NCBI GenBank assembly: GCA_947458675.1
Contig: CANHAW010000014.1
Location: 1 to 14,022, forward strand
Reading direction: 5' to 3'
Origin: Beijerinckiaceae bacterium
GTDB lineage: Bacteria; Pseudomonadota; Alphaproteobacteria; Rhizobiales; Beijerinckiaceae
Length of the DNA: 14,022 nucleotides
The notes beneath the pieces are model-generated. The model made no database searches, was not told where the DNA came from, and was given only the letters and a program-made list of their open reading frames with translations. Positions 7,780-13,985 of this stretch are shown one piece after another (positions within the stretch are counted from its first letter, which is position 1; the number at the start of each line of letters is the position of its first letter). The position numbers were made by a program, and so were the translations under genes.

Positions 7780-9111
7780 TCAGCTCAGCAGCGGGCCCCA
7801 GGCGGGGTCGGAGCCGAAGGTCGGCGTATTCACCTGGAATTCGCCGCGCCCGAAAACGTCGGCCATAAAAATCCGCGGGCCGGCTGATCCGCCGGGCTCA
7901 CGGAAAAACATCACATAGAGCCCGTTTGGAGCCCATGTGGGGCCTTCATTATGGAAACCCTCAGTGATGATGCGCTCGCCCGAGCCGTCGGGGCGCATGA
8001 CGCCAATGGCGAAACCGCCGCTCTTCTGGCGGGTGAAGGCAATCAGATCGCCCTTCGGCGACCAGACCGGTGTCGAATAGCGCGCGCCCTCGCCATAAGA
8101 AATGCGTTTGGCGCCGCCGCCATTGCCGCCCATCACGTAAATTTGCTGAGTTCCGCCGCGATCGCTTTCGAAGACAATCTGCGAGCCGTCTGGCGAGAAA
8201 GAGGGCGACGTATCGATGCCCGCTGTATCGGTGAGCCTTGTGGTGGCGCGCGAGCGCAGGTCCATCACGAAAAGATTGGACGCCGAGCCCTGCGACAGCG
8301 ACATGATGATGCGCTGCCCGTCGGGCGAGAAGCGCGGCGCGAATGTCATGCCCGGAAAATTGCCGACGGCCTCGCGCTGCCCGGTCTCGATATTGAGAAT
8401 GAAGACGCGCGGATCGCCCTGGCCGAAGGCCATGTAAGCAACATCCTGCGAGGACGGCGAGAAGCGCGGCGTGACGACGAGTTCGTCGCCGCGCGACAGA
8501 TAGCGCACATTGCCGCCATCCTGGTCCATAATGGTCAGGCGCTTGACGCGTCTTTCTTTCGGCCCCGATTCATCGATGAAGACGACGCGGGAATCGAAAA
8601 AGCCCTTTTCGCCGGTGATGCGCGAGAAAATCGCATCCGAGACAATATGGGCGACGCGCCGCGCATTATTCGGATCGGTCACATATTGCTGGCCTGTGGC
8701 CTGCTGTCCGGTGGCAACATCCCACAAGCGGAACTGTGTTTGCAGGCGACCGTCGGGCGCGCGCGTGACGCGGCCGGTGACGACAAATTGCGCATTGATC
8801 GTGCGCCAGGCATCCATCTGCGGTGCGACATCGGGATTGGTGATCTGCTGCGGGAAGGAGCGCGGCTCCAGCGGCTGCAGGAAAACCGAGCGGGCAAAAT
8901 TATTCGTCACAATGCCAGACAGGGCAGGGCCCTGATCGCCGGCGAAATTCGTCACCGCAATCGGGATTGGACGAAACGACGAACCGGGACGAATGTCGAG
9001 AAAGCGCGATTGCGCCCATGCGCCCTGAGGGGCCAGTGCTCCGGCAAATCCGGCCGACAAAAGGCCCGTCGCGTGGCGGCGTGTGATGGCTGAGAATTTT
9101 TGATCCGTCAT
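7780..9111 (-). CDS. tolB: Tol-Pal system beta-propeller protein TolB
   Basis: A 443-residue periplasmic protein that binds Pal and is released from it by the TolQRA motor, cycling Pal towards the division site. After the signal peptide comes the TolB N-terminal domain (about 34–180) and then a beta-propeller. The blades carry the repeated (F/W)(S/A)PxG signature, for example [27 protein letters not shown] and TWAPNGLYV. The signal peptide (1–33, cleavage after AWA) contains TRRHATGLL with arginines at 11–12, which resembles a twin-arginine signal. The frame opens at a TTG at 9117, but the ATG two codons later (9111) is the better start. It lies 36 bp after tolA in the usual tolA–tolB order. 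The length is normal and no defects are visible. Confidence 0.96.
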   Translation of the reverse strand: MTDQKFSAITRRHATGLLSAGFAGALAPQGAWAQSRFLDIRPGSSFRPIPIAVTNFAGDQGPALSGIVTNNFARSVFLQPLEPRSFPQQITNPDVAPQMDAWRTINAQFVVTGRVTRAPDGRLQTQFRLWDVATGQQATGQQYVTDPNNARRVAHIVSDAIFSRITGEKGFFDSRVVFIDESGPKERRVKRLTIMDQDGGNVRYLSRGDELVVTPRFSPSSQDVAYMAFGQGDPRVFILNIETGQREAVGNFPGMTFAPRFSPDGQRIIMSLSQGSASNLFVMDLRSRATTRLTDTAGIDTSPSFSPDGSQIVFESDRGGTQQIYVMGGNGGGAKRISYGEGARYSTPVWSPKGDLIAFTRQKSGGFAIGVMRPDGSGERIITEGFHNEGPTWAPNGLYVMFFREPGGSAGPRIFMADVFGRGEFQVNTPTFGSDPAWGPLLS

Positions 9112-9147
9112 GGACAAGTCTCGTTTGGTGTCTGGGTCAGTGCGCCA

Positions 9148-10263
9148 TCACCCCTGCATGTCTTCGGGGTCGAAGCGCAGGATGCGGGCGCGCCATTGTT
9201 CGAAATAGGGCTGGAATTGCGCGGGTATTTTGAGCGGATTGCAGCGGCGCACGGCGCGCACAGCGCTTTCGGCAAGCGAATTGAGCGCCGGGTCGGAGGG
9301 CGGATTCATCAGGCTCGGCTGGCCGACAAGCGCGCCGTCCTTCGAATATTCCACCTTGATTTGCGGAATGTAGCGATGGCCGGTGCTGGTGCCGAAATAA
9401 GACCAGCATTGCTTGTATTGTTCCTGCATCAGCCCATCGAGCTGGGCGGCAAGCGAGGGCGACATGCGCGATGCATTGGCTGTCTGCGTGCCCAGCGAGG
9501 CTTGCTGGCTGAGCTGCTGGCCGGTGGATGCGCGCTGCTGCGCCTGTTCGCGTGACAGAAGGCGCGCGATCTCGGTGGGATCGGTGCGTGCCTTGATCGC
9601 CTGTTCGTCGCCTGTCTTCGGCTTTTGCGCCCGCTCTTCGGTCTTTTTCTGCTCGAGCAATTTCGCCACCTGATCGGGGCGCGGCGGCTCGGGCTGCGTT
9701 TCGCGCGGGCGCGGGGGAATGCGCGGCGGCACCGGCGCATCGACGGTTTTTTTCGTCTCTTCTTTCGGCTTTTGCACCTTTGCCTGTTCGATCGCCTCGG
9801 CCTCTTTCGGATCGGGCTTTTTCGCTTCGGCTTTTTCAGGCGCTTTGGGCGGCTCGGGGCGCGGCGGCTCTTTCACCGGCTCGGGCTTTGGCGGTGTCGG
9901 GCTCGATTGGCGCGGTGGCGCAGCGACAGGTTTTTCATCGCGACCGGGATCAGGCTCGCGGCGGCCTTCCTGGACGGGTGCGGCTGTATCGACTTTGGCC
10001 TCGCGGACCACCGGCGTCGGCTTGGTCTCGGTCCGCTCATCGATCCGATCGGCGCGCGGAGGAGTCGGTCTGACCTCCGGTGCGGTTTTTTCGCCGCGCA
10101 TGATTTCATTCAATTGCGCATCGGTAATGATCTCGACCGGCACGCTTTCCTGCGCTTCCCTGAATTTCGGCGTATCCGAAAAAACGACAAGCGTCGCCAC
10201 CAGCAGGGCTGCATGGCCTGCTGCGGAAATGATTGTGCCGGGCTGGGACAGGCTGATCTTCAC
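9148..10263 (-). CDS. tolA: Cell envelope integrity protein TolA
   Basis: A 371-residue inner-membrane protein that transmits the TolQR proton-driven motion across the periplasm to TolB–Pal. One transmembrane helix (about 9–28, GTIISAAGHAALLVATLVVF) is followed by a long Pro/Lys/Glu-rich domain (about 60–230, with many PPRP, KPEP and EAKKPD-type segments). The globular C-terminal TolA/TonB-like domain (about 265–371) begins LAAQLDGLMQEQYKQCWSYF. That domain contains two cysteines, as is common in TolA. The start is GTG at 10263, 10 bp after the tolR stop. The only good Shine–Dalgarno (AGGAAG) lies inside the end of tolR, about 13 nt away, so coupling to tolR is likely. The middle domain is proline-rich rather than the alanine/lysine helix of E. 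coli TolA, which is usual for alphaproteobacteria. Confidence 0.94.
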   Translation of the reverse strand: MKISLSQPGTIISAAGHAALLVATLVVFSDTPKFREAQESVPVEIITDAQLNEIMRGEKTAPEVRPTPPRADRIDERTETKPTPVVREAKVDTAAPVQEGRREPDPGRDEKPVAAPPRQSSPTPPKPEPVKEPPRPEPPKAPEKAEAKKPDPKEAEAIEQAKVQKPKEETKKTVDAPVPPRIPPRPRETQPEPPRPDQVAKLLEQKKTEERAQKPKTGDEQAIKARTDPTEIARLLSREQAQQRASTGQQLSQQASLGTQTANASRMSPSLAAQLDGLMQEQYKQCWSYFGTSTGHRYIPQIKVEYSKDGALVGQPSLMNPPSDPALNSLAESAVRAVRRCNPLKIPAQFQPYFEQWRARILRFDPEDMQG

Positions 10264-10273
10264 GGGAAAGCGC

Positions 10274-10720
10274 TCACTTCCTTTCCTGCTCCGTCACCAG
10301 AGCGACTTTTTTGTAGCCGGCGGTGGTGATGATCGACATGACTTCGGCAACGCGCCCGTAATTGACCGACTTTGCGCCGCGCACATAGATGCGCTCGTCA
10401 AAACCCTCTTTCGCCAGAGATTGCAGGCGCGCAGGCAGTTCTTCGATTGCGACCGGCTGGTCGGCGAGGAAGATCGAGCCCTTTTCGTCAATCGCCACAG
10501 ACAGCGGCTTCTGATCGATGTTCAGTGCTGCAGCTTTGGTTTGCGGCAGATCGATCGGCACGCCAGTTGCCAGCAGCGGTGCTGCCACCATGAAAATGAT
10601 CAGCAGCACGAGCATGACGTCGATGAACGGCGTCATGTTGATTTCGGCCATGGCGCCATAGCGGGGCACGCCGCGCCTGCGACGTCCGCTCTTGCCGCTG
10701 GCTCCCACCGACATTCCCAT
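10274..10720 (-). CDS. tolR: Tol-Pal system / biopolymer transport protein TolR
   Basis: A 148-residue member of the ExbD/TolR family, the rotor-like partner of TolQ in the proton channel. A short basic cytoplasmic N-terminus (GKSGRRRRG) leads to EINMTPFIDVMLVLLIIFMV, the signature of the family. It has one transmembrane helix (about 33–53) with the conserved proton-carrying Asp34 (equivalent to D23 in E. coli TolR). The rest is the periplasmic domain, including VAIDEKGSIFLADQPV. Start ATG at 10720 has AGGAGAG upstream. It begins 14 bp after the tolQ stop and ends 10 bp before tolA, so the three genes clearly form one operon. Confidence 0.97.
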   Translation of the reverse strand: MGMSVGASGKSGRRRRGVPRYGAMAEINMTPFIDVMLVLLIIFMVAAPLLATGVPIDLPQTKAAALNIDQKPLSVAIDEKGSIFLADQPVAIEELPARLQSLAKEGFDERIYVRGAKSVNYGRVAEVMSIITTAGYKKVALVTEQERK

Positions 10721-10734
10721 TGCGCGCTCTCCTC

Positions 10735-11466
10735 TCAGGCAGCCCTGTCGCGACCGACATGCGTGTCGATCTGGCGCGACAGGATGGAGGAGAATTCATC
10801 GGCGAAGCTTTCCATGCGCGCTTGCGAGCGCGCCACTCTGCCAGACAGGATATTGTAGAAGATCAGTGCCGGAATGGCGGCGAACAGGCCGATGGCGGTG
10901 GCAAACAAGGCCTCGGCAATGCCGGGCGCAACAACTGCCAGCGATGTGTTTTTCGATGCAGCAATCGAGCGGAAGGAGCTCATAATGCCCCAGACCGTGC
11001 CAAACAGGCCGACGAAGGGGCCGGCCGAAGCAATGGAGGCGAGCACGAGCAATTGCGATTCCAGCCGCTCCACTTCGCGCGCAATCGAAACGTCGAGCAC
11101 TTTCTCGATACGCGCCTGCAGCCCCATGAAGGATGAGGAGGCGGTGGAGAAGGAGCGCTTCCATTCGCGCATGGCGGCGACGAACAGGCTCGCCATGGCG
11201 GTGGTCGGCCGGTTGGCCAAAGCATTGTAGAGATCTTCGAGCGAATTGCCGGACCAGAAGCTCTCTTCGAACTGGTCCATCGAATTCTCGGCCTGTTTCA
11301 GCAGGATGAATTTGTTGACGATGATCGCCCAGGCCCAGACCGAGGAGGCAAGCAGCCCGATCATGACCGCTTTCACGACGAAATGGGCCTGCCAGAACAT
11401 GTGCCAGAAGGTGATTTCGGCTACGGGCGCCCCAAGCGCGCCGGAAGCAATGTCGGCAGGGTTCAT
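10735..11466 (-). CDS. tolQ: Tol-Pal system proton channel subunit TolQ
   Basis: A 243-residue inner-membrane protein of the MotA/TolQ/ExbB family. With TolR it forms the proton channel that powers TolA. Three transmembrane segments are seen at about 28–52, 138–164 and 178–205. The second carries the family signature SAGPFVGLFGTVWGIMSSF, and the third carries PGIAEALFATAIGLFAAIPA. The frame extends 33 codons further upstream, but the ATG at 11466 (MNPADIASGALG) is the usual N-terminus and has AAAGGA in front. A gap of 196 bp to ybgC is unusual for this cluster and probably holds the promoter of tolQRAB, with a CtrA-like motif. No anomalies are seen in the protein. Confidence 0.97.
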   Translation of the reverse strand: MNPADIASGALGAPVAEITFWHMFWQAHFVVKAVMIGLLASSVWAWAIIVNKFILLKQAENSMDQFEESFWSGNSLEDLYNALANRPTTAMASLFVAAMREWKRSFSTASSSFMGLQARIEKVLDVSIAREVERLESQLLVLASIASAGPFVGLFGTVWGIMSSFRSIAASKNTSLAVVAPGIAEALFATAIGLFAAIPALIFYNILSGRVARSQARMESFADEFSSILSRQIDTHVGRDRAA

Positions 11467-11614
11467 CTTGTGATCCGTCCTTTGCTCGATCCCGCGGGCC
11501 ATGCCGGGGCCTTCACCCCGAATGTCCTGTGCGACAAATCGGTCCTTTCTGGGGCCCGCCTGCACCAGCGCAGGACAAGCCTTTGACCAAGGACGAGTTA
11601 AGCATTGTTCAGGG

Positions 11615-11629
11615 TTAATATCGGGTTAG
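11615..11629. promoter_or_regulatory. CtrA-like box upstream of tolQ
   Basis: TTAATATCGGGTTAG matches the alphaproteobacterial CtrA consensus TTAA-N7-TTAA at 7 of 8 fixed positions. It lies about 150 bp before the tolQ start in the 196-bp ybgC–tolQ gap. A further TTAA half-site is at 11598–11601 and a GANTC (CcrM-type) site, GAATC, is at 11654–11658. A regulatory role is inferred from motif and position only. Confidence 0.4.
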
Positions 11630-11649
11630 CGCTGCTGCAGCGCAGCGCT
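11628..11649 (-). terminator. Hairpin after ybgC (possible terminator or attenuator)
   Basis: A perfect 8-bp stem AGCGCTGC (11628–11635) / GCAGCGCT (11642–11649) with a 6-nt loop, 13 bp past the ybgC stop. No T-run follows on the minus strand, so intrinsic termination would be weak. It overlaps the last two bases of the CtrA-like box. Confidence 0.4.
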
Positions 11650-11662
11650 GTCCGAATCGCCC

Positions 11663-12064
11663 TCAGGCGAGTGTGGCGCGGATCGCGGCAGGAATGCGGC
11701 AGGGTCGGCCCTCCGCCACGCAGGCAATGCGCACGCGGGCCTCGATCAGCACGTCGGCTCCACGCAAAATGCGCTGGATGAGCTCCATCGAGGCCCCGCC
11801 CAGCTCGGCCACCCCCGTCTCGACGGTGAGCAGATCGTCCATTCGGGCAGGCTTCAAAAATTCAACATTCATTGCCCGCACGGCAAAGCCGAAACGCGCA
11901 CCCGCCTCGCCCGCCAGACTGGCACCCTGGTCGACGCCCTTGGCCCGCAGCATTTCCGTGCGCCCCCGCTCCATGAAGCGCAGATAAGAGGCGTGATAGA
12001 CGACGCCGGAAAAATCGGTGTCCTCATAATAGACGCGGATGGGGAATGTATGGGGGGAGGTCAT
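11663..12064 (-). CDS. ybgC: Acyl-CoA thioesterase YbgC (tol-pal associated, hotdog fold)
   Basis: A 133-residue cytosolic 4-hydroxybenzoyl-CoA thioesterase-type hotdog enzyme that hydrolyses acyl-CoA thioesters and is usually encoded first in the tol-pal cluster. The catalytic signature is seen near the N-terminus, at residues 12–30: YYEDTDFSGVVYHASYLRF, with the likely catalytic Asp17 and the conserved His24. The frame extends 70 codons upstream through hicB, but the ATG at 12064 gives the normal N-terminus (MTSPHTFPIRVYYEDTD) and normal length, with GGAAG about 11 nt upstream. It starts 7 bp after the hicB stop, so it is almost certainly co-transcribed with hicAB or ruvB. It is separated from tolQ by 196 bp. 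Confidence 0.93.
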   Translation of the reverse strand: MTSPHTFPIRVYYEDTDFSGVVYHASYLRFMERGRTEMLRAKGVDQGASLAGEAGARFGFAVRAMNVEFLKPARMDDLLTVETGVAELGGASMELIQRILRGADVLIEARVRIACVAEGRPCRIPAAIRATLA

Positions 12065-12071
12065 CTGGCGA

Positions 12072-12320
12072 TCAGCTTCCGAAGCGGAACCCACGGCTTT
12101 CCTCGTTGAAAGCTCCGGCGGAAACAGGCTCTGGGACAGGCTGCCCCCACTCCTTTGCGGCATCGATCCAGGCGGTGATCGCGTCCTGGATGTTGCGCAA
12201 TGCCTCCTCTGGCGTTTCGCCGTCGGACATGCAGCCGGGCAGGAGAGGCACGGTTGCCAAATAGCCACCGCCATCTTGGGGCGGAAGCTTTACGATATGG
12301 ACCGGGTAATCAAGCGCCAT
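12072..12320 (-). CDS. hicB: HicB-family antitoxin
   Basis: An 82-residue HicB-like protein, the presumed antitoxin of the HicA RNase encoded just upstream. The N-terminal partial RNase-H-like fold shows the family signature GGGYLATVPLLPGCMSDGET (24–43) followed by PEEALRNIQDAITAWIDAA. The C-terminus stops soon after WGQPVPEP. I see no ribbon-helix-helix or helix-turn-helix domain, so this is the short, single-domain type, or a truncated one. Three starts are possible (TTG 12341, ATG 12332, ATG 12320). The ATG at 12320 has GGAGAG 4 nt upstream and begins the usual MALDYPV motif. It overlaps hicA by 11 nt, which implies coupled translation. ybgC follows after 7 bp. Confidence 0.85.
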   Translation of the reverse strand: MALDYPVHIVKLPPQDGGGYLATVPLLPGCMSDGETPEEALRNIQDAITAWIDAAKEWGQPVPEPVSAGAFNEESRGFRFGS

Positions 12321-12561
12321 GGGACTCTCCATAGGCTTCAATATAGCGCACCAGCTTGCGGATGTAGATGGGCTTGATAGGTCGTCTTGCCGGCACAGTC
12401 AGAATGACCGGCGCTGCGGGATGCTTGATCTGGACATGAGAAGTTCCCGATCCCGGTCGGAACATCAGTCCAGCCTGGCGGCAGGCGGTTTCCACATCGA
12501 CGATTGTCCAGTCGCCAGCGGGGTTCGCTCGCATACGGGCCAGCAAGTTTTTTGGGCTCAA
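12310..12561 (-). CDS. hicA: HicA-family toxin (mRNA interferase)
   Basis: An 83-residue HicA-type toxin, a small dsRBD-fold RNase that cleaves mRNA during translation arrest. The family pattern LLARMRANPAGDWTIVDVE is followed by GSGTSHVQIKHP, whose His42 is the probable catalytic residue, and then ILTVPARRPIKPIYIRKLV. The start is uncertain. The TTG at 12561 is the first start codon after an in-frame stop, keeps the conserved LLARMRANP segment, and has GGGTGA close by. The ATG at 12534 would remove that segment and lacks a clear Shine–Dalgarno. A weak TTG start would keep toxin levels low relative to the ATG-started antitoxin. The gene lies 63 bp after ruvB on the same strand and overlaps hicB. 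Confidence 0.85.
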   Translation of the reverse strand: MSPKNLLARMRANPAGDWTIVDVETACRQAGLMFRPGSGTSHVQIKHPAAPVILTVPARRPIKPIYIRKLVRYIEAYGESHGA

Positions 12562-12587
12562 AAATCACCCGGGTGCAAGAATCAAAC

Positions 12588-12634
12588 TGATGAATGAACG
12601 AAAACCATTCTGCCTTGCAGACCTTCATTCATCA
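12588..12634. repeat. 11-bp inverted repeat across the ruvB stop, upstream of hicA
   Basis: TGATGAATGAA (12588–12598) and TTCATTCATCA (12624–12634) are perfect inverted copies, 25 bp apart, and the right arm covers the ruvB stop codon. On the minus strand the loop contains a second small hairpin, TCTGC-AAG-GCAGA. No T-run follows. It could be a ruvB transcript end, an mRNA-stabilising stem, or an operator of the hicAB promoter. Confidence 0.55.
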
Positions 12635-13662
12635 AGGCCGAGGCCCAGCTGCTGGCTTGCATCCTGCGAGGGTGCCTCCAACCCCAAATGTTTGAAGGCG
12701 GCGGGCGTTAAAATGCGTCCGCGCGGTGTGCGCTGGATGAAGCCCTGCTGCAGCAAATAAGGCTCGATAATATCTTCAATCGCGTCGCGCGGTTCTGACA
12801 AGGCTGCGGCAATCGTCTCGATGCCGACCGGGCCGCCGCCGAATTTCAGCGCCACCGTGTCGAGATAACGCCGATCCATAATGTCGAGGCCGATGGCATC
12901 GACATCGAGCAGGCGCAGCGCCTTGTCGGCAACTTCGCGCGTCACCGTTGCATTGCCGTCGACAATGGCGAAGTCGCGCACCCGGCGCAGCAAACGTCCG
13001 GCAATGCGCGGCGTGCCGCGCGCGCGCCGTGCAATCTCGTTGGCGCCATCTTCATTCATCGGAATGCCCAGCACGCGCGCGCCGCGCGCCACAATGCCCT
13101 GCAATTCCTCCACCGTGTAGAAATTGAGCCGGATCGGAATGCCGAAACGATCGCGCAAAGGCGTGGTGAGAAGGCCCGCGCGCGTGGTGGCGCCGACCAG
13201 TGTGAATTTGGCGAGATCGATTTTCACCGAACGCGCGGCCGGGCCTTCGCCGATGATGAGATCGAGCTGAAAGTCTTCCATCGCCGGATAGAGAATTTCC
13301 TCAACCGCCGGATTGAGGCGATGGATTTCATCGATGAAGAGCACATCGCGCTCTTCGAGATTGGTGAGCTGGGCCGCCAGATCGCCGGCCTTTGCAATCA
13401 CGGGACCAGACGTCGAGCGGAAATTGACGCCCAGCTCGCGCGCCACAATCTGCGCCAGCGTTGTCTTGCCAAGTCCCGGCGGGCCGACGAACAGCACATG
13501 ATCCAGCGCATCGCCGCGGGCCTTCGCAGCTTCGATGAAAATCTTCAGATTTTTGCGCGCCGCTTCCTGGCCGGTGAAATCCATCAGCGTCAACGGACGG
13601 ATTGAGGCATCCGTATCATCGTCGCGTTTTTCGGCGGAGACGAGGCGGGGATTATCGGTCAT
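12625..13662 (-). CDS. ruvB: Holliday junction branch migration ATPase RuvB
   Basis: A 345-residue AAA+ motor that, as hexamers bound to RuvA, drives branch migration of Holliday junctions in recombination and repair. Walker A GPPGLGKT is at 60–67, Walker B DEIH at 111–114 and sensor 1 GATTRAG at 157–163. The arginine finger R170 is in PLRDRFG. The C-terminal winged-helix DNA-binding domain includes [20 protein letters not shown]. Length is normal and all key residues are intact. The start is ATG at 13662 with only a weak AGAGG. ruvA is not next to it, as the upstream neighbour is a divergent BrnT-type gene 47 bp away. Read-through into hicAB and ybgC is likely, because no clear terminator follows. 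Confidence 0.98.
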   Translation of the reverse strand: MTDNPRLVSAEKRDDDTDASIRPLTLMDFTGQEAARKNLKIFIEAAKARGDALDHVLFVGPPGLGKTTLAQIVARELGVNFRSTSGPVIAKAGDLAAQLTNLEERDVLFIDEIHRLNPAVEEILYPAMEDFQLDLIIGEGPAARSVKIDLAKFTLVGATTRAGLLTTPLRDRFGIPIRLNFYTVEELQGIVARGARVLGIPMNEDGANEIARRARGTPRIAGRLLRRVRDFAIVDGNATVTREVADKALRLLDVDAIGLDIMDRRYLDTVALKFGGGPVGIETIAAALSEPRDAIEDIIEPYLLQQGFIQRTPRGRILTPAAFKHLGLEAPSQDASQQLGLGLDE

Positions 13663-13709
13663 GATCGCACAGCCTCTGGACTATTTTTTGTATATACGAT
13701 ATTCATTGC
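13663..13709. promoter_or_regulatory. Divergent promoter region between ruvB and brnT
   Basis: Only 47 bp separate the two divergent start codons. The region is much richer in A and T than its surroundings and contains the 8-bp palindrome GTATATAC (13690–13697) followed by GATATT (13698–13703), a possible −10 for brnT. BrnT–BrnA complexes are known to repress their own promoter, so the palindrome is a candidate operator. Any ruvB promoter must overlap it unless ruvB is read from elsewhere, which the divergent neighbour makes unlikely. Confidence 0.4.
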
Positions 13710-13985
13710 ATGAAGATCAGTTTTGACCCTGCCAAGCGGGACTGGACCCTGCAAGAGCGTGGCCTCGCTTTCGAGGATGCGGAGTTTGTTCTGCGTGGCC
13801 CTGTTTATGAAAGGCCGGACCTCCGTGTCGATTATGGCGAAAGCCGGATTCAGACCTTCGGTTATCTGGAGGGCCGCATGGTTGTCATTGTCTGGACATT
13901 GCGCGGTGATGTTCATCACATTATCAGCATGAGGAAAGCTAATGGGCGCGAAGTTAAAGCCAATGCCCCCAAAATCTTCCGGTGA
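13710..13985 (+). CDS. brnT: BrnT-family toxin (type II toxin–antitoxin, RelE-like RNase)
   Basis: A 91-residue protein of the BrnT family, RelE-fold ribonuclease toxins that stop translation and are neutralised by BrnA. Recognisable elements in order are the N-terminal FDPAKRDWTLQERGLAFEDA (residues 5–24), the DYGESR turn (41–46), the hydrophobic strand RMVVIVWTLRG, and the C-terminal signature IISMRKANGREVK. Length is normal for the family (about 90 residues). The ATG at 13710 gives the canonical MKISFDPAK start, but no Shine–Dalgarno precedes it, so a leaderless or very short-leader transcript is possible. A second ORF with a strong ribosome-binding site overlaps its 3' end in the usual antitoxin position. 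The gene is divergent from ruvB. Confidence 0.88.
   Translation: MKISFDPAKRDWTLQERGLAFEDAEFVLRGPVYERPDLRVDYGESRIQTFGYLEGRMVVIVWTLRGDVHHIISMRKANGREVKANAPKIFR

Noticed and set aside
7951..9093. Long + strand open frame (380 codons) opposite tolB
   Set aside because: It is fully antisense to tolB, with Arg/Ala/Asp-biased composition, no family features and no ribosome-binding context.
9670..10010. Repeated GGCTCGGG / GCGGCGGCTC-like motifs, considered as a DNA repeat array
   Set aside because: They are codon-level repeats of the Pro/Glu/Lys-rich TolA domain, not a CRISPR or intergenic repeat.
9719..10858. Long + strand open frame opposite tolA, tolR and the end of tolQ
   Set aside because: Its Gly/Ser-rich first half mirrors the proline-rich tolA repeats on the other strand. 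It crosses three real genes.
12065..12274. 70-codon N-terminal extension of ybgC through hicB
   Set aside because: The hotdog fold starts at the 12064 ATG. The extension is an out-of-frame reading of hicB.
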